From positions 133,208-197,207 of the forward strand of contig JAMPGX010000002.1 of NCBI GenBank assembly GCA_023663725.1: a stretch of 64,000 bases of DNA, read 5' to 3'. Source of the stretch: a bacterium (GTDB taxonomy: Bacteria; Bacillota; Clostridia; Lachnospirales; Lachnospiraceae). A program made the translations under genes and the position numbers. The notes under the pieces are model-generated. The model made no database searches, was not told where the DNA came from, and worked only from the letters and a program-made list of their open reading frames with translations. How positions within the stretch are numbered: position 1 is the stretch's first letter; every line of letters starts with the position of its first letter. Below are positions 33,549-42,166 of the stretch, piece by piece.

Positions 33549-36530
33549 ATGCGGACGACAGAGATGTTCAGCATATTGGGCATTGAGGAGACCAGAGAAG
33601 AAAAAACAATCAAGGAGGCTTATCGGGAAAAGCTGGTGATGACGAATCCGGAGGATGATCCGGAGGGCTTCAAGCGTCTGCGCCAGGCTTATGAGGAGGC
33701 GCTCGCATGGAGTAGACAGTCCGAGACCAGGCAGGAGGAGGACACCACAGAGTCCGGACAGTGGGTGGCCAAGGTCGCCAAACTTTATAGCACCCTGCAT
33801 GGCCGTCAGGATCTGGAGAGCTGGAGCGAATTATTTGCGCAGGATATCTACCTGTCCCTGGAGGGAGAGGAGGAGTGCCAGCAAAAGCTGCTTGTTTTTC
33901 TGATGCAGCACTACCGGTTGCCGTCACAGATATGGAAGCTGTTGGAGGAGAAGCTTGAGATATACAAGAATCAGACTCGCCTCAAGGAGCAGTTTCCCGC
34001 GGAATTTATTGAATATCTCTTGAGCCGGACGACCAGGAGTGACAATGTGGATTTCTCCCAGTTTGACGGCCCTGAGGATGGAGATTATGACGCATTCCTG
34101 CAGTGCTATGACGATTGCTGGAGGGCGTTGCAGGAGCAGAAGCTGGATACGGTGGCTCAGCTCCTGGAGGAGAGCGGCCGCATGGGGATCACGCATCCCT
34201 GCATGGAGGTATGTCGGGCGCATTACAACCAGGCTGTCGGGAGACCGGAGGAGGCGCTGGATGGCCTGAGAGCGCAGCAGGCTCGCTTCCCGGGGGACGA
34301 ACTGGTGGAATACAACCTGGCGCAGCTACTGTGGGACCAGGGACAGACAGAAGAGGCGGCCAGGCGTTTTGAGGGAATCAAGGAACGCAATGACAAGCAC
34401 TATACGGCGAATATGCGTCTGGCCAAGTGGTATCATGATCAGGGGGACGACCATCGGGCCAAGAAATGCGCGGAGGAAGTGCTGGCGCTCGGATATGACG
34501 ACGGCTTTCACCAGCTGCTCAAGGAGATCAATGCGGGGCTGGAAGAGGAGTTGGAGAAGAGGATAGAGCTGAAATCAGACCCCAATGACATCCTGGATTT
34601 GGGATGGTGTTATCTGCAGGATGAAAAGTTCTCCGTGGGAATACGTCGGGTTAGGGAGATTGAGGACAGGGTGCCGGAAGGTCGCATGGAGGAATATCTG
34701 GGACTGATGGCAAAGCTGCATCGGGAAGCAGCGGAGTATGAGGTGTGCGTCGATTATGCGCGGCGGTGGAGGGAAGCGCTGGAGAAGCGGATTCCCTCGC
34801 AGGAGGGGGAGAACCGAGCAAAGGACGAGGACAGACTGCGGCAGTCCCATGCGATCTGTATGCAGTGCTATCAAGCTCTGGGATATCTGGATAAATCCTG
34901 TTACGAGTTGGCACTGCAGGAGGCGGATGCGCTGGAGGCGGTCAATCCTCACGATATCGGAGTGCTGATGGAGCGGGCCCGAGTCTATATAGAGATGGAA
35001 GAGTATGACAAATGCGTTGATCTGGTCAAACGCCTGGTGGAGGAGTATCGCATATACGCGGCGCTGGCTATCGCGCTGGAGGCGTACCGCAGGCAGTGGG
35101 ACGCCCGCAATGTGGTGCAGACGGCAAGACAGTTGATCCAGTTTTTCCCCGACTATGTGAAGCCGTATGTGGACATGGCCAAGGTATATCTGGATCTGCA
35201 ATATAAGAAAGAGTTGGAGGAGTTGTTGGCGGAGGCTGCGGAAAAGGAAATCAAGAGTCCCTATCTGGAGGCTTACGCCTACCAGAAGGAACATGCGGCG
35301 GACACAGAGCAGATAAATGCGAAGGTGGAGCAGTTCAGGCAGCAATTTCTGGAGCATGTAGAAAACGGAGAATTATCTTTTTATGAGCAGGGCCTTGAGC
35401 GGATTACGGAATATCTTTATGATTCACCAGGGGCGTACCTGCTGGTGGAGAGAGGGATTTTCCACAAGGCGGCGCATCACTACCAGGAGGCGATAGAGGA
35501 TTTTGAGCAGGTGCTGGTCTATCAGCCCTGTCAGATCTATGCGCTGAACGGTCTTGCTCATGTATATAGGCATCAGGAGGAGTATGAACAGGCCATCGTC
35601 TGTCTGCGAAGGGCGATTCTCTATGACACAGAGAAAGACCTGCAGCCGGGCGCCTACATGGATATGGCGGAGCTATATTCACGTCTCGCGGACTATGAGA
35701 AATCGCTGGAATATCTGGAACAGTATGTGAAATGCGCGGAAGAGGTGAAGCATATAACCGTCAGCGCCTACCGCATGGGCAAGGTAGCTAATGGCTATAT
35801 CCGCGCTGGTAGACTCGCGGAGGCGAGGACCGTGCTGGAGACCACTTTTGCCAAGGCGCCTTTGGAGCTGTATGACAGACTGGTGGACATGTATCAGGTC
35901 ACCGGGCGTCAGAAAGAGGCCCGACAGGTGCTGGAGCAGTGGAGGCGGCATCTGGGAATAGACGAGAACTTCGTGGAAAGATGGCTGCGCAGAGCCAAGC
36001 GAAGCCGTCAGTATGTCGATTACTACAGCAGCAAGGGTTGGTCTGAGTTGCTTTTTGGCGACAGAGGTAAGGCTGTGAAAGCTTTTGTGGATGCGATGAG
36101 CTTCCACCCAGACCTGGACAGCGATGAAGATTTACTGTGTGATGCCGTGTTTGTCTTTATCCTGTGCGGAGAAGATAGACTGGGGAAAAAATATGGGGTA
36201 AAGCTGCGGGATTGGCTGCGCAGGGAGCGGCTTTCCGCAGGGAATGCCTACTATGAGCGGGAGAAGAGCCATCTCCATATGGAATTTCTGGCGGCTTACT
36301 ATGAGGAGTCCATAGAGAAGCTGCAGGAGTTGCTTGAGCGGGAGAGCAAATGCGAGTGCTGTAGCTTCTGCTCATATGCGGTCTGCAAGGAGCTGGAGGG
36401 CGTGAGAATACTGCTGATGCTGCGGGCGGGCCAGACGAAGGAGGCGCGGGAGCGTCTGGAACATAATCTGAATATACAGCCCCAGGACGAGTATATGCTG
36501 GCGATACGGCATATTCGGTTCGGAGTATAA
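33549..36530 (+). CDS. J-domain protein with a large TPR array
   Basis: A 993-residue cytoplasmic protein. The first 60 residues form a J-like domain (MFSILGIEETREEKTIKEAY, then FKRLRQAYEEALAW), as in DjlC/YbeV. The key HPD tripeptide is replaced by NPE (MTNPEDDPEG). The rest is almost entirely helical with many tetratricopeptide-like repeats, for example AIEDFEQVLVYQPCQIYALN and AIVCLRRAILYDTEKDLQPG, plus a small Cys group near the C-terminus (KCECCSFCSYAVC). It ends 17 bp before an HscC-like Hsp70 gene, so it is very likely its client-binding co-chaperone. ATG 33549 has GGGAGG upstream. Confidence 0.88.
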   Translation: MRTTEMFSILGIEETREEKTIKEAYREKLVMTNPEDDPEGFKRLRQAYEEALAWSRQSETRQEEDTTESGQWVAKVAKLYSTLHGRQDLESWSELFAQDIYLSLEGEEECQQKLLVFLMQHYRLPSQIWKLLEEKLEIYKNQTRLKEQFPAEFIEYLLSRTTRSDNVDFSQFDGPEDGDYDAFLQCYDDCWRALQEQKLDTVAQLLEESGRMGITHPCMEVCRAHYNQAVGRPEEALDGLRAQQARFPGDELVEYNLAQLLWDQGQTEEAARRFEGIKERNDKHYTANMRLAKWYHDQGDDHRAKKCAEEVLALGYDDGFHQLLKEINAGLEEELEKRIELKSDPNDILDLGWCYLQDEKFSVGIRRVREIEDRVPEGRMEEYLGLMAKLHREAAEYEVCVDYARRWREALEKRIPSQEGENRAKDEDRLRQSHAICMQCYQALGYLDKSCYELALQEADALEAVNPHDIGVLMERARVYIEMEEYDKCVDLVKRLVEEYRIYAALAIALEAYRRQWDARNVVQTARQLIQFFPDYVKPYVDMAKVYLDLQYKKELEELLAEAAEKEIKSPYLEAYAYQKEHAADTEQINAKVEQFRQQFLEHVENGELSFYEQGLERITEYLYDSPGAYLLVERGIFHKAAHHYQEAIEDFEQVLVYQPCQIYALNGLAHVYRHQEEYEQAIVCLRRAILYDTEKDLQPGAYMDMAELYSRLADYEKSLEYLEQYVKCAEEVKHITVSAYRMGKVANGYIRAGRLAEARTVLETTFAKAPLELYDRLVDMYQVTGRQKEARQVLEQWRRHLGIDENFVERWLRRAKRSRQYVDYYSSKGWSELLFGDRGKAVKAFVDAMSFHPDLDSDEDLLCDAVFVFILCGEDRLGKKYGVKLRDWLRRERLSAGNAYYEREKSHLHMEFLAAYYEESIEKLQELLERESKCECCSFCSYAVCKELEGVRILLMLRAGQTKEARERLEHNLNIQPQDEYMLAIRHIRFGV

Positions 36531-36547
36531 CACAGACAGAGGTGAAT

Positions 36548-38236
36548 ATGATAGTAGGAATTGATTTGGGAACAACAAACAGCCTGATTGCCTGCTTTAC
36601 GGAGGAGGGACCTAAGATCATCCCCAATCGGCTGGGCAAAAATCTGACGCCCTCCGTGGTCAGCGTGGACGAGGAGGGAAATGTCTATGTGGGAGAGACT
36701 GCCAGGGAGCGCATGAGCCTGTACCCAGACTCCGTGGTCAGTGCCTTTAAGAGAAGTATGGGCACTGGGCGGCAGTACAATCTGAGTGGGCATCTGTACC
36801 ATCCGGAGGAGCTCTCCAGCTTTGTGCTGCGCTCGCTCAAGGAGGACGCGGAGGTCTATCTGGGCGAGGAGGTGACGGAGGCTGTGATCAGCGTACCGGC
36901 CTACTTTGACGATAAGCGCCGCAAAGCTACCAAGCGCGCCGGAGAACTGGCCGGTCTCACCGTGGAGCGAATGATTTCTGAGCCCACGGCGGCAGCGGTG
37001 GCATATGGCCTGTATGACAAGACGAGGGATACCAAGTTCCTGGTGTTTGACCTGGGAGGAGGCACCTTCGACGTCTCGATACTGGAGCTGTATCACAATA
37101 TTCTGGAGGTTCGGGCTGTAGCGGGAGACAACTATCTCGGCGGCGAGGATTTCACAGAGATCATGGGCAAGCTGTTCCTGCAGAAGCAGAAGCTGGCCAT
37201 GAGCAGTCTGTCCGAGAAGGAGCAGGTGCGCCTGTACAAGCAGGCGGAGAAGGCGAAGTGCGCCATCGGCGGCAGCGGCAATGTGACAATGCGATGTCTG
37301 ATCGGGGATGAGGAGCTGGAGGCAGACATCTCCTGCAAGGAATATGAGGACGCCTGCGAGGAGTTGCTGGGCAAGATCAGGGAGCCGGTGAAGAAGAGTC
37401 TGTCGGATGCGGGCCTGAAGCTCGGGGAGATCGACGAGATCCTGCTGATCGGCGGCGCCACCAGGCTGTCCATTGTCAGAGAGTTCCTGATTCGGCTGTT
37501 TCGCAAGTTTCCGGATACCAATATGAATCCGGACGAGGCGGTGGCTCTGGGGGCGGCTGTGCAGGCTGCCATGAAGGAGCGTCGGGAGGAGGTTCGGGAG
37601 GTCATATTGACGGATGTGTGCTCTTTTACTCTCGGAACGGAGGTAGTGGTTGAATATGAGGAGGGGAAGTTCGAGAGCGGACGGTTCTGTCCGATCATTG
37701 AGCGCAATACCGTGATTCCCGCCAGCCATACGGAGCGCCTGTATACCGTGCAGGACAATCAGGACAAGATCAGGGTCAGGGTGCTTCAGGGGGAGAGCCG
37801 TTTCGCCCGCAACAATCTGTACCTGGGGGAGATGACGATCGAGATACCCAAGGCGCCCAGAGGACAGGAAGCTGTGGATGTGACCTACACCTATGACGTC
37901 AATTCTCTGCTGGAGGTGGAGGTGGAGGTGGTCTCCACCGGCCTGAACCAGAAAATGATCATCAAGGGCGCGGACAACACGATGACTGACGAGGAGGTCG
38001 CCAGGCGCATGGAGGAGCTGGCCTATCTGAAGATACAGCCCAGGGACCAGGAGGAGAACCGTCTGGTGTTACTTCGGGCAGAGCGTATGTATGAGGAGTC
38101 GCTGGGGGATAAACGCAGGATATTGGATGGTTATATCAATCGCTTTGAGGCTGCGCTTAAGAGCGGTGGGCATCAGGAGATAGCGGACAGCCGCAGGGAG
38201 CTGACGGAGTTTATGGACGAGGATGAGGATCTGTAG
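36548..38236 (+). CDS. hscC: HscC-like Hsp70 chaperone
   Basis: A 562-residue Hsp70. The ATPase domain is complete: GIDLGTTNSLIACF, FDLGGGTFDVSIL and LIGGATRLSIVREFL. The substrate-binding beta domain follows (NTVIPASHTERLYTVQDNQD), then a shortened lid, matching E. coli HscC (about 556 residues) rather than DnaK (about 610-640). It is encoded directly after the J-TPR gene, the same pairing as DjlC/HscC in E. coli, so the two should work together. ATG 36548 is preferred over GTG 36542 because it starts at the conserved MIVGIDLG. The gene name is by analogy. Confidence 0.88.
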   Translation: MIVGIDLGTTNSLIACFTEEGPKIIPNRLGKNLTPSVVSVDEEGNVYVGETARERMSLYPDSVVSAFKRSMGTGRQYNLSGHLYHPEELSSFVLRSLKEDAEVYLGEEVTEAVISVPAYFDDKRRKATKRAGELAGLTVERMISEPTAAAVAYGLYDKTRDTKFLVFDLGGGTFDVSILELYHNILEVRAVAGDNYLGGEDFTEIMGKLFLQKQKLAMSSLSEKEQVRLYKQAEKAKCAIGGSGNVTMRCLIGDEELEADISCKEYEDACEELLGKIREPVKKSLSDAGLKLGEIDEILLIGGATRLSIVREFLIRLFRKFPDTNMNPDEAVALGAAVQAAMKERREEVREVILTDVCSFTLGTEVVVEYEEGKFESGRFCPIIERNTVIPASHTERLYTVQDNQDKIRVRVLQGESRFARNNLYLGEMTIEIPKAPRGQEAVDVTYTYDVNSLLEVEVEVVSTGLNQKMIIKGADNTMTDEEVARRMEELAYLKIQPRDQEENRLVLLRAERMYEESLGDKRRILDGYINRFEAALKSGGHQEIADSRRELTEFMDEDEDL

Positions 38237-38254
38237 TGCCGCTCGGCTTTGCGG

Positions 38255-38283
38255 TTGACAAGTCTTCGGAATCAACTTATAAT
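38255..38283 (+). promoter_or_regulatory. Consensus promoter of alaS
   Basis: TTGACA (38255-38260), exactly 17 bp, TATAAT (38278-38283). The leader of about 70 nt is too short for a T-box; it contains only a modest hairpin (GTACC at 38316 with GGTAC near 38336). Confidence 0.85.
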
Positions 38284-38358
38284 AACTAAAGTTATGGCTT
38301 CCTAATACTAATTAACGCAGTACCGCCGCTGCCGGAGGTACGCAGGAACGAGGTTATC

Positions 38359-41016
38359 ATGAACGCATATGGAGTAAATGAGTTACGAAGAATGTATCTT
38401 GATTTTTTTGAGAGCAAGGAGCATCTGAAGATGAAGAGCTTCTCTCTGGTGCCGCCTCACACTGACAAGAGCCTGCTGCTGATCAATGCGGGCATGGCGC
38501 CCTTAAAGCCCTACTTTACAGGGCAGGAGATTCCCCCCCGCAGGCGTGTGACCACCTGCCAGAAATGTGTGCGCACCGGCGATATCGAGAATGTGGGCAA
38601 GACGGCCCGTCATCTGACCTTTTTTGAGATGCTGGGCAACTTCTCCTTCGGGGACTATTTCAAGCGCGAGGCGATTGCCTGGAGCTGGGAGTTCCTGACG
38701 AAGACTGTCGGTATGGACCCTGAGAGGCTCTACCCTTCTGTCTACGGGGAGGATGATGAGGCCTTCGACATCTGGAATCGGGAGATCGGGATTCCCGCGG
38801 AGAAGATCACCCGCTTTTATCGGGATGAGAACGGAGACTGCGACAATTTCTGGGAGCATGGTGCGGGTCCCTGCGGTCCCTGTTCAGAGATTTATTATGA
38901 CAGAGGCGTTCAATATGGCTGCGGCAAGCCTGACTGTAAGGTGGGCTGTGACTGCGACCGCTTTATGGAGGTCTGGAACAACGTATTCACGCAGTTTGAG
39001 AGCGATGGAAAGGGCCACTATGAGGAGCTCTCCCAGAAAAATATCGACACCGGCATGGGGCTTGAGCGCCTGGCAGTCGTGGTGCAGGACGTGGATTCCG
39101 TCTTTGACATCGACACGATGAAGGCCATTCGGGACAGGATCTGCGAGATCGCGGGAGTGACCTATCACACGGACGAGGCGGTGGATGTGTCGGTGCGTCT
39201 GATCACAGATCATATCCGCTCCACGACCTTCATGATCAGCGATGGAATCATGCCCTCCAACGAGGGAAGGGGCTATGTGCTGCGCCGTTTGATCCGGCGT
39301 GCGGCCCGTCATGGCAGGCTGCTGGGCATCACCGGTAAATTCCTGGCCAGGCTCAGTCAGACTGTAATCAGCGAGTGTAAGGACGGCTATCCAGAGCTGG
39401 AGGAGAAGAGCGAATTCATCCTGACCGTGCTGACCCAGGAGGAGGATAAATTCGACAAGACGATTGACCAGGGCCTGAGCATCCTGGCTCAGATGGAGGA
39501 GGAGATGCGCGCGGCGGGCGTGACGGAGCTCTCCGGCGAGAATGCGTTCAAGCTCTATGATACCTATGGATTCCCCCTGGATCTGACGCAGGAGATTCTG
39601 GCGGAGCGGGGCTTTAGCATTGACGAAGTCGGGTTTTCCGCGTGTATGCAGCAGCAGAAGGAGACGGCCCGCAAAGCCCGTAAGGTGACCAACTACATGG
39701 GAGCGGACGTGACAGTGTATGAGTCCATCGATCCGGCGATCACCACGCAGTTCGTGGGCTACGACAGATTACAGCACAACTCGAAGGTGACGGTGCTGAC
39801 CACGGAGACTGAACTGGTGGAGGCGCTGACGGACGGTCAGGTGGGCACCATCATCGTGGAGCAGACCCCCTTCTATGCCACCATGGGCGGTCAGAATGCC
39901 GACAGCGGAGTGATCACCACCGCCGACGGCAGCTTTGAGGTCAAGGATACCGTGAAGCTGATGGGCGGCAAGGTGGGACATATCGGCAGAGTCACGAGCG
40001 GTATGATCAAGGTGGGAGATATAGCGACGTTGACCGTAAACGCGGGCCAGAGAAGCGATACCTGCAGAAACCACAGCGCCACTCATCTGTTGCAGAAGGC
40101 TCTGCGGGAGGTGCTGGGCACCCATGTGGAGCAGTCCGGCTCCTATGTGGACGGGGAGAGGCTGCGGTTTGACTTCACTCATTTTGCCGCTATGACAGGG
40201 GAGGAGCTTGATCGGGTGGAAGCCATGGTCAATGAGAAAATCGCGGAGGGCATCCCTGTGGTCACGCAGGTCATGGGCATTGAGGAGGCCAGAAAGACCG
40301 GCGCGATGGCTCTCTTTGGCGAAAAATACGGCGAGGAGGTACGCGTGGTCAGGATGGGAGATTTCTCCGTGGAGCTCTGCGGCGGCACCCATGTGGCCAA
40401 CACGGGGAACATCGGCAGCTTCAAGATCCTGTCCGAGAATGGCGTGGCGGCGGGCGTGCGCCGCATCGAGGCGCTGACCGGAAACGGCGTGCTGGCGTAC
40501 TACAAGGAATTGGAGCGGACAGTCCAGGAGGCGGCCAGAACGGTGAAGACCAACCCCGGCAATCTGGTGGAAAAATGCGAGCATCTGATGGCGGAGCTGA
40601 AGGCTCTGAGCTCGGAGCTGGAGTCTCTCAGGAGCAAGGCTGCCAAGGATGCCATGGGAGATGTGATGAATCAGGTGCAGGAGATCAAGGGCGTGAAGCT
40701 CCTGGCCGTCAGTGTGGACGGCGTGGATATGAACGGTCTGCGCGACCTGGGAGACCAGCTCAGGGAAAAGCTGGGCGAGGGCGTAGTGGTGCTGATCTCC
40801 GGCCTGGAGGACAAGGTGAATATGATCGTGATGGTCACGGATGAAGCGCAGAAGGCAGGCGCTCACGCGGGCAATCTGGTCAAGGGAATTGCCTCCCTGG
40901 TGGGCGGCGGCGGTGGCGGCCGTCCGAATATGGCCCAGGCCGGCGGCAAGAATCCTGCGGGCATTCCGGCGGCGGTGGCGGAGGCCGCCAAGGTGCTGGA
41001 GAGCCAGCTTGGGTGA
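38359..41016 (+). CDS. alaS: Alanine--tRNA ligase
   Basis: The enzyme charges and proofreads tRNA-Ala. The 885-residue product is full length. The catalytic class II core is at the N-terminus (FLPPHTDKS-like SLVPPHTDKSLLLINAGMAP, NVGKTARHLTFFEMLGNFSF), then the tRNA-recognition domain, an editing domain with the zinc-binding HSATH motif (CRNHSATHLLQ) and CGGTH (VELCGGTHVANTG), and a C-terminal C-Ala domain with a Gly-rich end (LVGGGGGGRPNMAQAGG). All motifs are intact. It has its own consensus promoter. No clear terminator separates it from the membrane-protein cluster that begins 31 bp downstream. Confidence 0.98.
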   Translation: MNAYGVNELRRMYLDFFESKEHLKMKSFSLVPPHTDKSLLLINAGMAPLKPYFTGQEIPPRRRVTTCQKCVRTGDIENVGKTARHLTFFEMLGNFSFGDYFKREAIAWSWEFLTKTVGMDPERLYPSVYGEDDEAFDIWNREIGIPAEKITRFYRDENGDCDNFWEHGAGPCGPCSEIYYDRGVQYGCGKPDCKVGCDCDRFMEVWNNVFTQFESDGKGHYEELSQKNIDTGMGLERLAVVVQDVDSVFDIDTMKAIRDRICEIAGVTYHTDEAVDVSVRLITDHIRSTTFMISDGIMPSNEGRGYVLRRLIRRAARHGRLLGITGKFLARLSQTVISECKDGYPELEEKSEFILTVLTQEEDKFDKTIDQGLSILAQMEEEMRAAGVTELSGENAFKLYDTYGFPLDLTQEILAERGFSIDEVGFSACMQQQKETARKARKVTNYMGADVTVYESIDPAITTQFVGYDRLQHNSKVTVLTTETELVEALTDGQVGTIIVEQTPFYATMGGQNADSGVITTADGSFEVKDTVKLMGGKVGHIGRVTSGMIKVGDIATLTVNAGQRSDTCRNHSATHLLQKALREVLGTHVEQSGSYVDGERLRFDFTHFAAMTGEELDRVEAMVNEKIAEGIPVVTQVMGIEEARKTGAMALFGEKYGEEVRVVRMGDFSVELCGGTHVANTGNIGSFKILSENGVAAGVRRIEALTGNGVLAYYKELERTVQEAARTVKTNPGNLVEKCEHLMAELKALSSELESLRSKAAKDAMGDVMNQVQEIKGVKLLAVSVDGVDMNGLRDLGDQLREKLGEGVVVLISGLEDKVNMIVMVTDEAQKAGAHAGNLVKGIASLVGGGGGGRPNMAQAGGKNPAGIPAAVAEAAKVLESQLG

Positions 41017-41047
41017 CACGGCGCGTAAGGCGAAGGGGACGACAACG

Positions 41048-42145
41048 GTGAAGAGCAAAGACAAAGCAGTGTGGCTATTGGGAATTGCGGTTTTATTGTT
41101 GGTGGAATTGGCGTTGCACTGGCAGATTCCCTTCATGATGGATGATCTGTGGTATTCCACGAATCTGGCAACCGGAGAGGCGCTTCAGGGGATTGACGAC
41201 ATTGTCGAAAGCCAGATATGGCATTTTCTGAACTGGGGCGGAAGATGTATGACCCACGCAGCTCTGCAGATGACCTTGATGTGTCCGCCGCATTTGGTGG
41301 ATATGCTCAACCTGGGCATGACCGTCCTGCTGGGCCATATGATCTGTGTTCTGGGAGGATGCAGGCGCCCCATGTGGTTTCTGGCGGCCTCCTCCCTGTT
41401 GATCTCTCTGAACGCGAATGTGAAGATGAGCATGTTCTGGCAGGCTGGCGCAGTGAACTATGTGTATTCCACCATATGGATATTTGTGTTCCTGTGGGCT
41501 TACATCAGACAGATGGAGAGACCGGAGGCATCAAGCCTTCCGCTGGCGAATCTGTGGATGCTCCCTCTGGGGCTTCTGGCGGGCTGGAGCAACGAGAATA
41601 TGGGGCCGGTATGCTTTTTGACTGCGGTTGCGGCAATCGCCTATTTAGGACGCGGGAAAAGGGGAAGGCTTCGGGCCTGGATGTGGGAGGGAGCGGCGTC
41701 CTCCCTTCTGGGAAGCGTCCTCGTGATCGCCGCGCCCGGGAATTTTTCCAGAAGCTCAGTGATTGAATACGAGGGGCTGGCGGCTCTTCTGGGTGAACGG
41801 CTGCTGTCCATGATGAGAGCGGGAACCAAGTATCTCTTTTCGTCGGCGGTGTTGGTGGTGCTGTCATTCCTATTGTATGTGGTGTACGCGAAAGGGAAGA
41901 CGCGTATCGGGCAGTGGATGCTTCTGGCAGTGGCAATTCTGTCGTTTGGAGCCATGGTGCTGTCACCGCATTATCCCGACAGAGCTACCTTTGGAACCAT
42001 GGCAGTGTGTATAGTCCTTTCTCTCTCGCTCCTGTCGGACGCGATGAAGCAGAGGCCGGAGCTGCGCCCGTATATAGCGGTAGCAGGGGGAGGCGTATGG
42101 GTGTATGCATTGCAGCGACTGGCTGAGGAAATACTTATTCTGTGA
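41048..42145 (+). CDS. Polytopic membrane protein (DUF6056/DUF3329-like)
   Basis: A 365-residue protein with about nine to ten membrane helices. Between the first two helices it has PFMMDDLWYSTNLATG and WGGRCMTHAALQ, a pattern seen in DUF6056-type proteins that resemble GT-C glycosyltransferases, where an acidic pair in the first extracellular loop is catalytic. GTG 41048 is chosen because the first helix begins soon after it; the frame is open to 40841 inside alaS and encodes Arg-rich nonsense there. Probably the first gene of the surface-glycopolymer cluster. Function not established. Confidence 0.7.
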   Translation: MKSKDKAVWLLGIAVLLLVELALHWQIPFMMDDLWYSTNLATGEALQGIDDIVESQIWHFLNWGGRCMTHAALQMTLMCPPHLVDMLNLGMTVLLGHMICVLGGCRRPMWFLAASSLLISLNANVKMSMFWQAGAVNYVYSTIWIFVFLWAYIRQMERPEASSLPLANLWMLPLGLLAGWSNENMGPVCFLTAVAAIAYLGRGKRGRLRAWMWEGAASSLLGSVLVIAAPGNFSRSSVIEYEGLAALLGERLLSMMRAGTKYLFSSAVLVVLSFLLYVVYAKGKTRIGQWMLLAVAILSFGAMVLSPHYPDRATFGTMAVCIVLSLSLLSDAMKQRPELRPYIAVAGGGVWVYALQRLAEEILIL

Positions 42146-42166
42146 GCTATTGGTGGGGGTATATGC

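Noticed and set aside
36299-37729. 476-residue minus-strand open frame opposite the J-TPR/Hsp70 genes
   Set aside because: Shadow of the Hsp70 gene; spans two real genes.
39769-41160. 463-residue minus-strand open frame opposite alaS
   Set aside because: Covers the alaS end and the next start; no supporting signals.
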